Part shown: in pieces, positions 9,227 to 17,322 of the stretch | How the letters are laid out: each line of letters opens with the position of its first letter | Position numbering within the stretch: position 1 is the first letter of the stretch | Assembly: GCA_965216395.1 (NCBI GenBank) | Contig: OZ244156.1 | Span: forward strand, 620,001 to 684,000 | Source of the DNA: CAZBXD01 sp965216395 | Lineage (GTDB): Bacteria; Pseudomonadota; Alphaproteobacteria; Micavibrionales; SZUA-601 | Direction: 5' to 3' | Length of the DNA: 64,000 bases | Program-made: the position numbers and the translations under genes | Notes under the pieces: model-generated | Databases searched by the model: none | Told to the model about the DNA's origin: nothing | The model's input: only the letters and a program-made list of their open reading frames with translations

Positions 9227-9646
9227 ATGAAATCTGCCCCATTTTCTGTCACACCAATATTGGTGCTTATTTATTTAATCAGTATTATTATTGGTGCCGT
9301 TTTGGGTAAATGGTTTGGTGACCAAGGGGCAGAGGGGCTTGGGCCCGCTATATTATGCAGCTTTATTCCTGTGGCCATTGCTGGAAAGGTACGTTTTATT
9401 ATTGCGAAAAGATTTAATGAGATTGTTAAATCAAAAAAAGATGTCCCGATTGCTTATCCGCTTTATATTCGTCTTTTGATTGGTTTTGGCGTTTCAGGGG
9501 TTCTTGCGATTATATACACAACAATTGCTAAAACAAATGAAATTAACGGGCTTATTGGTGCAAAACTTGCCCTTTTAACAGCCATTGCTTATACGATTAT
9601 CATGTATAGCAAAGTGTTATTAAAACGTTCTGAAACAGATAATTAA
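9227..9646 (+). CDS. Small hypothetical membrane protein
   Basis: 139 residues, not recognised. Hydrophobic stretches lie around residues 8-25, 35-50 (AILCSFIPVAIAG), 80-100 (IRLLIGFGVSGVLAIIYT) and 112-130, giving three or four membrane segments. The ATG at 9227 is chosen because GAGGAG (9214-9219) sits at the right distance; a TTG 15 bases upstream lies before that ribosome site. It stands alone between the transporter gene and tRNA-Leu. Confidence 0.65.
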   Translation: MKSAPFSVTPILVLIYLISIIIGAVLGKWFGDQGAEGLGPAILCSFIPVAIAGKVRFIIAKRFNEIVKSKKDVPIAYPLYIRLLIGFGVSGVLAIIYTTIAKTNEINGLIGAKLALLTAIAYTIIMYSKVLLKRSETDN

Positions 9647-9665
9647 AAAAAATCTACTTTTTCTC

Positions 9666-9694
9666 TTGGCTTTTGAAGTGTTTTTGTTTACAAC
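9666..9694 (+). promoter_or_regulatory. Promoter of tRNA-Leu (and probably tig)
   Basis: TTGGCT (9666-9671), 17-base spacer, TACAAC (9689-9694), 22 bases before the tRNA. No separate promoter or terminator is apparent in the 40 bases between tRNA-Leu and tig, so tig may be transcribed with it. Confidence 0.55.
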
Positions 9695-9716
9695 AACGCG
9701 ATAAGTATTGAGCTGT

Positions 9717-9801
9717 GCGGGTATGGCGGAATTGGTAGACGCGCTGGTTTTAGGTACCAGTGTCGAAAGACGTGGGGGTTCAAGTCCCTCTACCCGCACC
9801 A
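9717..9801 (+). tRNA. tRNA-Leu (TAG)
   Basis: An 85-base class II tRNA. Acceptor GCGGGTA pairs with TACCCGC, the anticodon stem-loop is CTGGT-TTTAGGT-ACCAG (anticodon UAG), it has a long variable arm and CCA is encoded. tRNA-Leu before tig is usual in alphaproteobacteria. Confidence 0.97.
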
Positions 9802-9841
9802 ATTCAAATATAAATTTTAATTTTTAAAAGATGTGATTTAA

Positions 9842-11257
9842 ATGCAAGTAAAAAAAGTAAAATCTGAAGGCCTTTCAGTTGAGTTGAAAATTTCTATCTC
9901 AGCAAACGAGATTGAGGCGCAAATTGATGAACGTCTAAAAGAACTGGGTAAAACTGTTAAAATTTCTGGTTTTCGCCCTGGTAAAGTGCCCATGACTTTA
10001 TTGAAACAACGTTACGGCCAATCTGTACGTGGGGAAGCTTTGGAAAAAGCGGTCAACCAGTCCTCAGCTAAGGCGATGGAACAAGAAAATATCCGTCCCG
10101 CGATGCAGCCAAAGATTGAAATCACAAAATTTGAAGATGATAATACGCTTGAATACACGTTGCAGGTTGAAAAAATTCCTGAAATAAAGCCGGCTGATTT
10201 TAAAAAGATTTCCATTGAAAAACCTGTTGCTAAAGTTTCCAAAAAAGATCTTGATGATGCCTTAAAACGTATTGCCGAAAATCATAAAACTACCGAAGCC
10301 GTCAAAGAGAAACGTGCCACCAAAAAAGGTGATACAATCTTGATGAGTTTTGACGGTTCGGTTGATGGGGAACGTAAACCCGGTATGAAATCGGATGAAC
10401 ATGAATTGGAATTAGGTAGCGGTGCTTTCATTCCTGGTTTTGAAGATCAATTGATTGGTAAAAAGGCCGGCGAAACTGTTGAAGTAACGGTTACTTTCCC
10501 AGAAGAATATCATGCCAAGGATTTAGCGGGTAAAGAAGCGGTTTTCGTTTGTGAAATTAAAGAATTGCGCAAATCTATCCCTGCGAAACTCGATGATGAT
10601 TTGGCCAAAAAACTCGGTATGGATGATTTTGCTAAGCTTAAAGACGCTGTTGAGGAACGTATCAAAGGTGAATATGAGAAATTTTCGAAGTCTCGTGTTA
10701 AACGTTCTTTACTGGATGCTTTGGATGAAGCCAACCGTTTTGAAGTCCCCAAAACCATGGTTGATGCTGAATTTAAGCAAATTTGGGATCAGCATATCAA
10801 TGATATTAAAAAACGTGATTTGGATGTGGCTAAAGCTGAAAAAGATTCTGAAACGAAAAAAGAATTTCAAGAAATCGCGGAACGCCGTGTTCGCTTAGGT
10901 TTATTGCTCTCGGAAATTGGCCAGAAAAATCAAATTCAAATTTTACCTGAAGAGCTTAATCGCGCTGTGATGCAGCAAGCCTATAACTATCCCGGTCAAG
11001 AACAGGAAGTGATTAAATATTTCCAATCTAATCCACAAGCTTTGGATTCTATCCGTGCACCACTTTACGAAGAAAAAGTCGTTGATTTTATTCTTGAGCA
11101 AGCCAAGGTGAAAGAGGTGACGGTCTCTGTGGATGAACTGACCGCCGATATTGATGAAGAAAAAGAAACAGAACGCACGTCTAAAGCCTCTGCTAAAAAA
11201 ACAACAAAGAAAAAAGCACCCGCTAAGAAGAAGGCGACAAGTAAAACTAAAAAATAG
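9842..11257 (+). CDS. tig: Trigger factor
   Basis: Ribosome-bound chaperone and peptidyl-prolyl isomerase that meets nascent chains at the exit tunnel. The N-terminal ribosome-docking domain has the signature GFRPGKVPM (near residue 44). The FKBP-type domain follows around residues 160-245 (KKGDTILMSFDG, ELGSGAFIPGFEDQLIGKKAGE), then the helical C-terminal chaperone arms to about residue 440. At 471 residues it is slightly long because of a Lys/Ala-rich tail (KKTTKKKAPAKKKATSKTKK) after the last conserved helix. A strong terminator follows, so clpP is a separate unit. Confidence 0.97.
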   Translation: MQVKKVKSEGLSVELKISISANEIEAQIDERLKELGKTVKISGFRPGKVPMTLLKQRYGQSVRGEALEKAVNQSSAKAMEQENIRPAMQPKIEITKFEDDNTLEYTLQVEKIPEIKPADFKKISIEKPVAKVSKKDLDDALKRIAENHKTTEAVKEKRATKKGDTILMSFDGSVDGERKPGMKSDEHELELGSGAFIPGFEDQLIGKKAGETVEVTVTFPEEYHAKDLAGKEAVFVCEIKELRKSIPAKLDDDLAKKLGMDDFAKLKDAVEERIKGEYEKFSKSRVKRSLLDALDEANRFEVPKTMVDAEFKQIWDQHINDIKKRDLDVAKAEKDSETKKEFQEIAERRVRLGLLLSEIGQKNQIQILPEELNRAVMQQAYNYPGQEQEVIKYFQSNPQALDSIRAPLYEEKVVDFILEQAKVKEVTVSVDELTADIDEEKETERTSKASAKKTTKKKAPAKKKATSKTKK

Positions 11258-11282
11258 TTTGTCTTTACGCTATTACAGATTT

Positions 11283-11312
11283 AAAAAACGCGCTGAATTC
11301 GGCGCGTTTTTT
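11283..11312. terminator. Bidirectional intrinsic terminator between tig and the 354-residue orphan
   Basis: A perfect hairpin with a CGCGC/GCGCG core extended by A6/T6, loop TGAATTCG. With an A-run on one side and a T-run on the other it can end both converging units, tig (+) and the orphan (-). Confidence 0.88.
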
Positions 11313-11338
11313 GTTAAATATTTGTGATTCTGATCTGA

Positions 11339-12403
11339 TTAACCAGTTGGCGCAAGTTTCGTTTTCTTGGCACCGTATTCTTCTCTTAATTCGCTCAATC
11401 TTTCTTTTGTAAGCGTACCCTCTTTAACACCGTCGAGCAAAATTTCACGCGCATTCTCAAACATTTCTTTTTCTTTATCGTTGGCATTTGACTTATAGTC
11501 CCAAAAATACTGATCGAAGAGTCCACAACTATATAAACCTCCACGATAATGATCTGTAAGGTCTTTAGCTTTTTCTTTTCTGTATGTTTTATCAGATTTT
11601 AGGCTGCTGACATCGTGCATAACTTTTGAAACAATCCCGATAAGAAAGCCACCTATAGCAAAGGGTAAGATGTTTCTTTCCAGTAAGCCAAAAAAGGCTC
11701 CTATTCCTGTCGCAAAGCCAATTATTGAAAGTGTTATATTTTTATTTCCTTTAAATTGTGCAAGACGCCTTTTTTTCTTTTGCTCGGGCGATAAAAATTC
11801 ATCTAATTCATTGACGGCTTCTTCTGCTGCGTCGAAAATATAATGGATATTTTCTTCGTAATGACTAACCACTTTTTTAGGTTTAATTGTTTTTGGTTTT
11901 TCCCCTTCAGCTACGAGGGTTTCAGTCTGTTCTGTTATTCCGTCTTGAATTATTTTTACATACTTCTCAAAAAAAACTTCGGGGTTTGTATTGATATCTG
12001 GAAGTTTTGATTCTGATGTAGGTTTTGCCATTATGGGTGTTTCCATAGTTTTGACACTTTGCTTTTTGAATACCTTATTATTTGATTTACCCAATACTTT
12101 AAGCGTTCTCTTGGTTAATTGTACGGGTTTTTTATTTGTGTCTAAATTCTTTGTTGACTTCTTTTTTGAATTGTTATGTTTTTGAAATGCTTCTGCTAAA
12201 CCTGCAAAATCAGCTTTACCTTCTTTTAAATTTTTATCATATAACTCTAGGTATTGTTCAAGAACTAAATCAGGGTTTGTTTCACTACCAGAAAAACCCT
12301 CAGGTGATGTTGATTCTATAGCTTGAGAAGCTTTAGGTTTGTGAGTATCTTTCTTTTGTACTCTTTTGTTTGCTCTTTTTAGTAATTTACGTTTCTTTTT
12401 CAT
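11339..12403 (-). CDS. Orphan protein, lysine-rich, with an internal repeat and a membrane hairpin
   Basis: 354 residues, not recognised. The first ~30 residues are extremely basic (KKKRKLLKRANKRVQKK). Two similar segments, TNPDLVLEQYLELYDKN (about 42-58) and TNPEVFFEKYVKIIQDG (about 137-153), look like a duplicated ~30-residue unit. Residues about 225-265 hold two hydrophobic stretches (ITLSIIGFATGIGAFFGLL and ILPFAIGGFLIGIVS) separated by ERN, a probable membrane hairpin. The C-terminus is charged and helical, with two Cys. It is AT-rich, is inserted between tig and clpP, has its own promoter and shares the tig terminator. Function unknown. Confidence 0.75.
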   Translation of the reverse strand: MKKKRKLLKRANKRVQKKDTHKPKASQAIESTSPEGFSGSETNPDLVLEQYLELYDKNLKEGKADFAGLAEAFQKHNNSKKKSTKNLDTNKKPVQLTKRTLKVLGKSNNKVFKKQSVKTMETPIMAKPTSESKLPDINTNPEVFFEKYVKIIQDGITEQTETLVAEGEKPKTIKPKKVVSHYEENIHYIFDAAEEAVNELDEFLSPEQKKKRRLAQFKGNKNITLSIIGFATGIGAFFGLLERNILPFAIGGFLIGIVSKVMHDVSSLKSDKTYRKEKAKDLTDHYRGGLYSCGLFDQYFWDYKSNANDKEKEMFENAREILLDGVKEGTLTKERLSELREEYGAKKTKLAPTG

Positions 12404-12413
12404 TATATAACCT

Positions 12414-12426
12414 AATTAAATAATTT
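12414..12426 (-). promoter_or_regulatory. Shared AT-rich box upstream of the 354-residue orphan
   Basis: Minus strand reads AAATTATTTAATT, 12 of 13 bases identical to AAATTACTTAATT at 53949-53961 before the other orphan. It sits in the 5' leader between promoter and start codon. It may be an operator or chance in AT-rich DNA. Confidence 0.35.
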
Positions 12427-12445
12427 GTTAAATATATATATTAAA

Positions 12446-12474
12446 ATAATATAAAAATTTATCTAAAATGTCAA
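12446..12474 (-). promoter_or_regulatory. Promoter of the 354-residue orphan
   Basis: On the minus strand TTGACA (12474-12469), a 17-base spacer and TATTAT (12451-12446), close to consensus. The first 21 bases match the promoter at 53915 at 19 positions. Confidence 0.6.
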
Positions 12475-12509
12475 GTATTATTTTGGTAACCTTTCGTTAT
12501 GGTTTAGGG

Positions 12510-12537
12510 TTTACTAATAAGAGCAATAATTTATACT
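12510..12537 (+). promoter_or_regulatory. clpP: Candidate clpP promoter
   Basis: TTTACT (12510-12515), a 16-base spacer and TATACT (12532-12537), 35 bases before the clpP ATG, which is served by GGAG near 12556. Confidence 0.4.
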
Positions 12538-12571
12538 AATCATATCACGTAAATTGGAGTAATAAAAAATA

Positions 12572-13213
12572 ATGGCTAGCACATTTGATCCCACAAGAAT
12601 GAGTACACTTGTCCCGATGGTGGTGGAGCAATCCGCCCGCGGGGAGAGAAGTTTTGATATTTATTCACGTCTTTTGCGTGAACGTATCATTTTCCTAACT
12701 GGGGAAGTCAATGATTATGTGTCCAGTTTAATTTGTGCGCAGCTTTTGTTTTTAGAATCAGAAAACCCTTCAAAAGATATTTCTTTTTATATTAATTCAC
12801 CTGGCGGTGTCGTGACGGCTGGTATGGCGATGTATGATACAATGCAATATATTAAGCCAGATGTTTCAACTGTGTGTATTGGTCAGGCTTGTTCCATGGG
12901 CTCTCTTTTATTAGCAGCCGGTGCAGCTGGTAAGCGTTATATTCTTCCAAATGCGCGCGTCATGGTGCACCAACCATCAGGTGGCGCGCAAGGTCAGGCG
13001 ACAGATATCTTGATCCAAGCCAATGAAATTCAAAAAATGAAAAATAATTTGAATAACATTTATGTGAAACACACAGGTCAAAAACTCACTAAGATTGTTG
13101 ATGCGCTTGAGCGGGATAAATTTATGTCTGCTGAAGAGGCTAAAGAATTTGGTATTGTCGACGAAGTGGTTGAATCGCATGCGCGTATTGACGATGATAA
13201 AAAGAAAAAGTAA
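12572..13213 (+). CDS. clpP: ATP-dependent Clp protease proteolytic subunit
   Basis: Serine peptidase that forms the double-heptamer barrel fed by Clp AAA+ unfoldases. The 213 residues match the family. Catalytic Ser108 lies in GQACSMGS, His133 in VMVHQPSGG, and the acid in the ERDKFMSAEEA segment. The N-terminal VPMVVEQSARGERSFDIYSR loop is typical. Unlike the usual alphaproteobacterial order, clpX does not follow; lon begins 110 bases downstream. Those 110 bases hold a weak promoter-like TTGACG (13278) and an AGAACG/CGTTCT inverted repeat. Confidence 0.97.
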   Translation: MASTFDPTRMSTLVPMVVEQSARGERSFDIYSRLLRERIIFLTGEVNDYVSSLICAQLLFLESENPSKDISFYINSPGGVVTAGMAMYDTMQYIKPDVSTVCIGQACSMGSLLLAAGAAGKRYILPNARVMVHQPSGGAQGQATDILIQANEIQKMKNNLNNIYVKHTGQKLTKIVDALERDKFMSAEEAKEFGIVDEVVESHARIDDDKKKK

Positions 13214-13323
13214 CTTATTTTCACTATAGAACGAATTTAATATTAAGAATGGGCGTTCTCTGCTATGATTAGGGGGATTGACGCTTCACGTTGCTGATTA
13301 ATTAAAATAGGACGGATATCATT

Positions 13324-15732
13324 ATGACTTCTAAAACTGTTCATTTGCCAATTTTACCCTTAAGGGATATTGTCGTATTCCCGCATATGATTGTGCCACT
13401 TTTTGTTGGGCGGGATAAATCTGTGCATGCTTTGGAAAAGGTTATGCAAGATGATAAAAAAATTATGCTGGTCACGCAAAAAGATGCCTCTTTAGATGAC
13501 CCTAAGGAAGAAGATCTTTATAAAATTGGTGTTATTGGTACTGTTTTACAGCTTTTAAAATTACCTGATGGCACAGTAAAAGTTTTGATTGAGGGTGGAG
13601 AGCGTTCAAAAGTAAAAAAAATTGACACAAATGAAGAATATTTTTCAGCCATTGTTGAACCCTATGATGTAAACGATCATGAACAGGGGGGTAAACAATT
13701 AGAAGCAGTTTCCCGTGCGGTGCTCGTACAATTTGAGCAATATATTAAATTAAATAAAAAAATCCCTGCAGAAGTTTTGCCCTCGTTAAAACAGATTTCT
13801 GATTATTCAAAATTATCCGATACAATTGCATCACATTTACCGCTCAAAATTTCACAGAAACAAGAATTACTTGAATCAATCACCATTAAAGACCGTCTAG
13901 AAAAAATTTATGCTTTTATGGAAGGTGAAATTGATGTTCTGGAAGTGGAACGTAAAATCCGCAAACGTGTTAAAAAACAGATGGAAAAGACGCAGCGCGA
14001 TTACTATTTGAATGAGCAAATGAAAGCTATTCAAAAAGAATTAAGCGATGGTGATGATGATTCCAATGAATTACAAGAATTACAAGAGAAGATCGAAAAG
14101 GTTGGCTTAACAAAAGCAGCGAAAAAACGCGCTTATGCTGAACTGAAAAAATTAAAGAATATGAGCCCAATGTCAGCAGAAGCGACAGTGGTTCGTAATT
14201 ATCTTGATTGGATAATCTCTGTCCCATGGAAAAAACGCTCGCGCGTTAGTAGTGATCTTAAAAAAGCTGAGAAGATCCTCAATACAGATCACTATGGTTT
14301 AGAAAAAGTCAAAGAGCGTATTATTGAATATATTGCTGTACAAAAGCGGACGAAAAAAATCCGTGGCCCTATTTTATGTCTTGTGGGTCCGCCTGGGGTG
14401 GGTAAAACGTCCCTTGGGCAGTCGATTGCCCGTGCCACGGGGCGTAAATTTGTGCGTGTTGCCTTAGGTGGCGTACGTGACGAATCGGAAATTCGCGGTC
14501 ATCGCCGTACCTATATTGGTGCGATGCCGGGTAAACTGGTTCAGGGTATGAAAAAAGCGGGAACAGCGAATCCTGTTTTTATGCTGGATGAAATTGATAA
14601 GATGGGTATGGATTTCCGTGGTGACCCATCCTCAGCGCTTTTAGAAGTGCTCGATCCTGAGCAAAATAAATCATTCAATGATCATTATTTAGAATTGGAT
14701 TATGATCTTTCTGATGTCATGTTTGTATGTACAGCCAATTCAATGAATATTCCCCGTCCTTTAATGGACCGGATGGAAATTATTCGTGTTTCTGGTTACA
14801 CTGAACAAGAAAAAATTGAAATCGCGCGTGGCCATCTTATTGCCAAACAAATGGAAATGAATGGGTTGAAAGATGAAGAGTTCACCATTACCGATGATGG
14901 TCTAACAGACCTCATTCGTTATTATACACGCGAAGCGGGGGTTCGTGGCTTAGAGCGTGAATTGGCTAATTTATGTCGTAAAGCAACTCGTAAAATTATG
15001 TCTGATGATGTTGAATCCGTCGAAGTTAATGCTAAGAATTTGAATGAATTTTCAGGGGTTCGTAAATACCGCTTTGGTGAAATTGAAGAAAAAGATGCAT
15101 TGGGTGTTACCACGGGTCTGGCATGGACCGAAGTCGGTGGCGATATGCTGACGATTGAAGCGGTCACAATCCCTGGTAAGGGTAAAGTCAGCATGACAGG
15201 TAAACTTGGTGATGTAATGAAAGAATCCATTACGGCTGCTGAAATGTTGATTAAGTCGCGTGCCGTTGAATTTGGTATTGATCCTGATATTTTTAAATCC
15301 AAAAATATTCATATCCATGTCCCTGAGGGAGGAACACCAAAAGACGGCCCATCGGCGGGTATCGCAATGGTGACCTCAATTGTTTCTGTGTTAAGTAATA
15401 ATCCAGTGCGTAAAGATGTTGCGATGACGGGTGAAATTACACTGCGTGGGCGTGTATTTGCCATTGGTGGTTTAAAAGAGAAGCTTTTAGCTGCGTTGCG
15501 TGGAGGGATTAAAAAAGTTTTGATTCCAATTGATAACGCTAAAGACTTGGTTGAAATTCCAGATATTGTCAAAGATGGTCTCGAAATCATCCCCGTGCAA
15601 GGCATACAAGAAGTCTTAGAACATGCTTTAGTGAGTAAGCCAAAGCCGTTTTTGCCACAAAATAAGGAAGATAGTCCTACAATTGACACAAAACCCGCAG
15701 AAAACCTACAAAAAGATACGATTCACCATTGA
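13324..15732 (+). CDS. lon: ATP-dependent protease Lon
   Basis: Hexameric AAA+ serine protease that degrades misfolded and regulatory proteins in the cytosol. The N-terminal LON substrate-binding domain starts at LPILPLRDIVVFP. The AAA+ module has Walker A GPPGVGKTS (near residue 357) and Walker B FMLDEIDK. The protease domain carries the catalytic Ser in PKDGPSAGIAM and Lys in the GGLKEKLLAA segment. The 802-residue length is normal, with a short acidic/Lys tail. It sits between clpP and hup, as in other alphaproteobacteria apart from the missing clpX. Confidence 0.98.
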   Translation: MTSKTVHLPILPLRDIVVFPHMIVPLFVGRDKSVHALEKVMQDDKKIMLVTQKDASLDDPKEEDLYKIGVIGTVLQLLKLPDGTVKVLIEGGERSKVKKIDTNEEYFSAIVEPYDVNDHEQGGKQLEAVSRAVLVQFEQYIKLNKKIPAEVLPSLKQISDYSKLSDTIASHLPLKISQKQELLESITIKDRLEKIYAFMEGEIDVLEVERKIRKRVKKQMEKTQRDYYLNEQMKAIQKELSDGDDDSNELQELQEKIEKVGLTKAAKKRAYAELKKLKNMSPMSAEATVVRNYLDWIISVPWKKRSRVSSDLKKAEKILNTDHYGLEKVKERIIEYIAVQKRTKKIRGPILCLVGPPGVGKTSLGQSIARATGRKFVRVALGGVRDESEIRGHRRTYIGAMPGKLVQGMKKAGTANPVFMLDEIDKMGMDFRGDPSSALLEVLDPEQNKSFNDHYLELDYDLSDVMFVCTANSMNIPRPLMDRMEIIRVSGYTEQEKIEIARGHLIAKQMEMNGLKDEEFTITDDGLTDLIRYYTREAGVRGLERELANLCRKATRKIMSDDVESVEVNAKNLNEFSGVRKYRFGEIEEKDALGVTTGLAWTEVGGDMLTIEAVTIPGKGKVSMTGKLGDVMKESITAAEMLIKSRAVEFGIDPDIFKSKNIHIHVPEGGTPKDGPSAGIAMVTSIVSVLSNNPVRKDVAMTGEITLRGRVFAIGGLKEKLLAALRGGIKKVLIPIDNAKDLVEIPDIVKDGLEIIPVQGIQEVLEHALVSKPKPFLPQNKEDSPTIDTKPAENLQKDTIHH

Positions 15733-15860
15733 GATTATTTCTATTTAAGGGTAAAAAAGAATCATAGTGATTCATTTAGGATTACTTTATTTGCTAGAGA
15801 TTACGTGCGCTGCACAAGCTCTTGTAAGTATTTTTTAACATTTAAATAAGGGGAACGCTC

Positions 15861-16139
15861 GTGAATAAGAACGAACTCGTATCTGCAATTGCTGCAGAAA
15901 CTGGCATGACAAAAGAAAATGCTCAAAAAGCTGTTGATGCCTTTACTTCAGTTGTAACAAATGCTTTGAAAAAAGGCGACGACGTACGTCTCGTTGGTTT
16001 TGGAACATTTTCTTGTAGCAAACGTGCTGCTAGAGAAGGCCGTAACCCACAAACTGGTGCTACAATTCAGATCCCAGCTGCGCTTATTGCTAAATTTAAG
16101 CCAGGTAAAGCGCTTAAAGACGCAGTAAACAACAAGTAA
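15861..16139 (+). CDS. hup: DNA-binding protein HU
   Basis: A 92-residue histone-like dimer that bends and compacts DNA. It has the family start MNKNELVSAIAAETGM, the GFGTF turn and the arm motif GRNPQTGATIQIPA, followed by the KFKPGKALKDAVN helix. The start is GTG, placed 6 bases after AAGGGGAA. It is monocistronic: a strong terminator follows at once. The 128 bases between lon and hup show no clear consensus promoter. Confidence 0.97.
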   Translation: MNKNELVSAIAAETGMTKENAQKAVDAFTSVVTNALKKGDDVRLVGFGTFSCSKRAAREGRNPQTGATIQIPAALIAKFKPGKALKDAVNNK

Positions 16140-16159
16140 TTTTACTTTTTTTTATTTTT

Positions 16160-16212
16160 ACCGTTGCCGCGGTGCATTAATTTTGCTAAAAGCGGCAACG
16201 GTTACTTTTTTT
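16160..16212 (+). terminator. Intrinsic terminator after hup
   Basis: An 11-bp perfect stem (ACCGTTGCCGC 16160-16170 with its complement 16192-16202) and a 21-base loop, followed closely by seven T (16206-16212). Confidence 0.88.
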
Positions 16213-16233
16213 GACCATTCTTCTTTTACGGAA

Positions 16234-16309
16234 GGGCGATTAGCTCAGTTGGTAGAGCACTTCGTTTACACCGAAGGGGTCGGCAGTTCGAGCCTGTCAT
16301 CGCCCACCA
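16234..16309 (+). tRNA. tRNA-Val (TAC)
   Basis: A 76-base cloverleaf. Acceptor GGGCGAT pairs with ATCGCCC, the anticodon stem-loop is CTTCG-TTTACAC-CGAAG (UAC), T loop TTCGAGC, CCA encoded. It starts 21 bases after the hup terminator; no separate promoter was identified. Confidence 0.97.
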
Positions 16310-16330
16310 TAAAAAAAGAAAAAACAGCAA

Positions 16331-16359
16331 TTGACAAAAAGTATTTTTACACGTAAAAC
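16331..16359 (+). promoter_or_regulatory. Candidate promoter of tRNA-Asp
   Basis: Perfect TTGACA (16331-16336), a 17-base spacer and TAAAAC (16354-16359), 13 bases before the tRNA. The -10 is weak; the tRNA could also be read through from tRNA-Val. Confidence 0.4.
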
Positions 16360-16372
16360 CTTTTTGTCTTAC

Positions 16373-16449
<77 letters not shown>

Positions 16450-16491
16450 TTTTTATTGACATGTTTTTTTTCTTTACTATATTAATTTATT

Positions 16492-17316
16492 ATGGCTTAT
16501 CATTTAAATCAGCGTTTGATCAGAAAAGGTGGTTTAATTTTTCCATCAGATATTGAGTCTTTGGTTGAGAGTGTCAAAGATAGTCAGAATCTATATTCCG
16601 CAATATCTCTTAAACAAAGTATGCATTATGGATCAATGTTACCTTTTGGCACAATCATTACCTTAGATGGTTTATCCGGTGCCGGTAAGACAACGGTCGG
16701 CCAATCACTCGCTAGTTTTTACTCTGTCCCCTTACTTGAATCTGGTTATATTTTTAAAGCGCTTGCTAAAAGGTCGGAAAATTTAGGGTTTTCACAATAT
16801 TCTTCTGATGAGTGTCTTATTTATGCCGTTGATAGTTTGAACTTATCTGACATAATGGATCCAGAACTTGATGATATAAAATATTCGGTTTTAGCGCCCT
16901 CTTATGCCACTAAATCAAAAAAACTACGGTATAATATTAAGGCCAAATTGAAACAAATCGCTTTCGATATCGGGAGTTTGATTGTGACAGGTCGTGATGC
17001 TGGTCAATCTTTGTTTCCGCAAGGTTCACCGAATTGTATTTTTCTTGACGTCGATGATAAAAGCGCTGCTTTTAGAAAAATTATTCAGTCTGAAAATATT
17101 ATTAATCCTGTGATTGTAGAAAAGGCGACTAAGGCAAGAAACAAAGCTGATCTAGTGAATTTAAATATGAATAAAAATTCTTTTTACATCAACACATCAC
17201 AAATGAGTGAAAAAGACGTTTCTCTAAGATGTATTCACTACATTCAAAATAATTTGATTAAGTCTTCCATTAAAGATACTATGATTTTGAAAAATTACCC
17301 TAAATTCAAATTATAG
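16492..17316 (+). CDS. Divergent cytidylate-kinase-like protein
   Basis: A 274-residue P-loop kinase. From residue about 54 it follows the (d)CMP kinase plan: P-loop DGLSGAGKTT (residues 59-68), LLESGYIFKALA at the place of the family's LDTG..YR segment, TGRDAGQSLFP near residue 166 for the family's GRD.GT..FP, then IFLDV and a late FYINTSQMSEKDV for the usual IDTS motif. The RRDxxDS lid motif is degraded (KARNKADLVNLN). An extra ~50-residue N-terminus (RKGGLIFPSDIESLV) has no counterpart in CMP kinases. The true cmk is normally beside rpsA, so this is probably a paralogue with a changed substrate. It is inserted next to tRNA-Asp, and NUDIX follows 6 bases later. Confidence 0.65.
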   Translation: MAYHLNQRLIRKGGLIFPSDIESLVESVKDSQNLYSAISLKQSMHYGSMLPFGTIITLDGLSGAGKTTVGQSLASFYSVPLLESGYIFKALAKRSENLGFSQYSSDECLIYAVDSLNLSDIMDPELDDIKYSVLAPSYATKSKKLRYNIKAKLKQIAFDIGSLIVTGRDAGQSLFPQGSPNCIFLDVDDKSAAFRKIIQSENIINPVIVEKATKARNKADLVNLNMNKNSFYINTSQMSEKDVSLRCIHYIQNNLIKSSIKDTMILKNYPKFKL

Positions 17317-17322
17317 TTAAAG

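Noticed and set aside
9620..9802. Minus-strand 60-residue frame with a GLEPPRLST-like sequence
   Set aside because: It is the reverse complement of tRNA-Leu and its flanks, a well-known spurious protein of automatic annotation.
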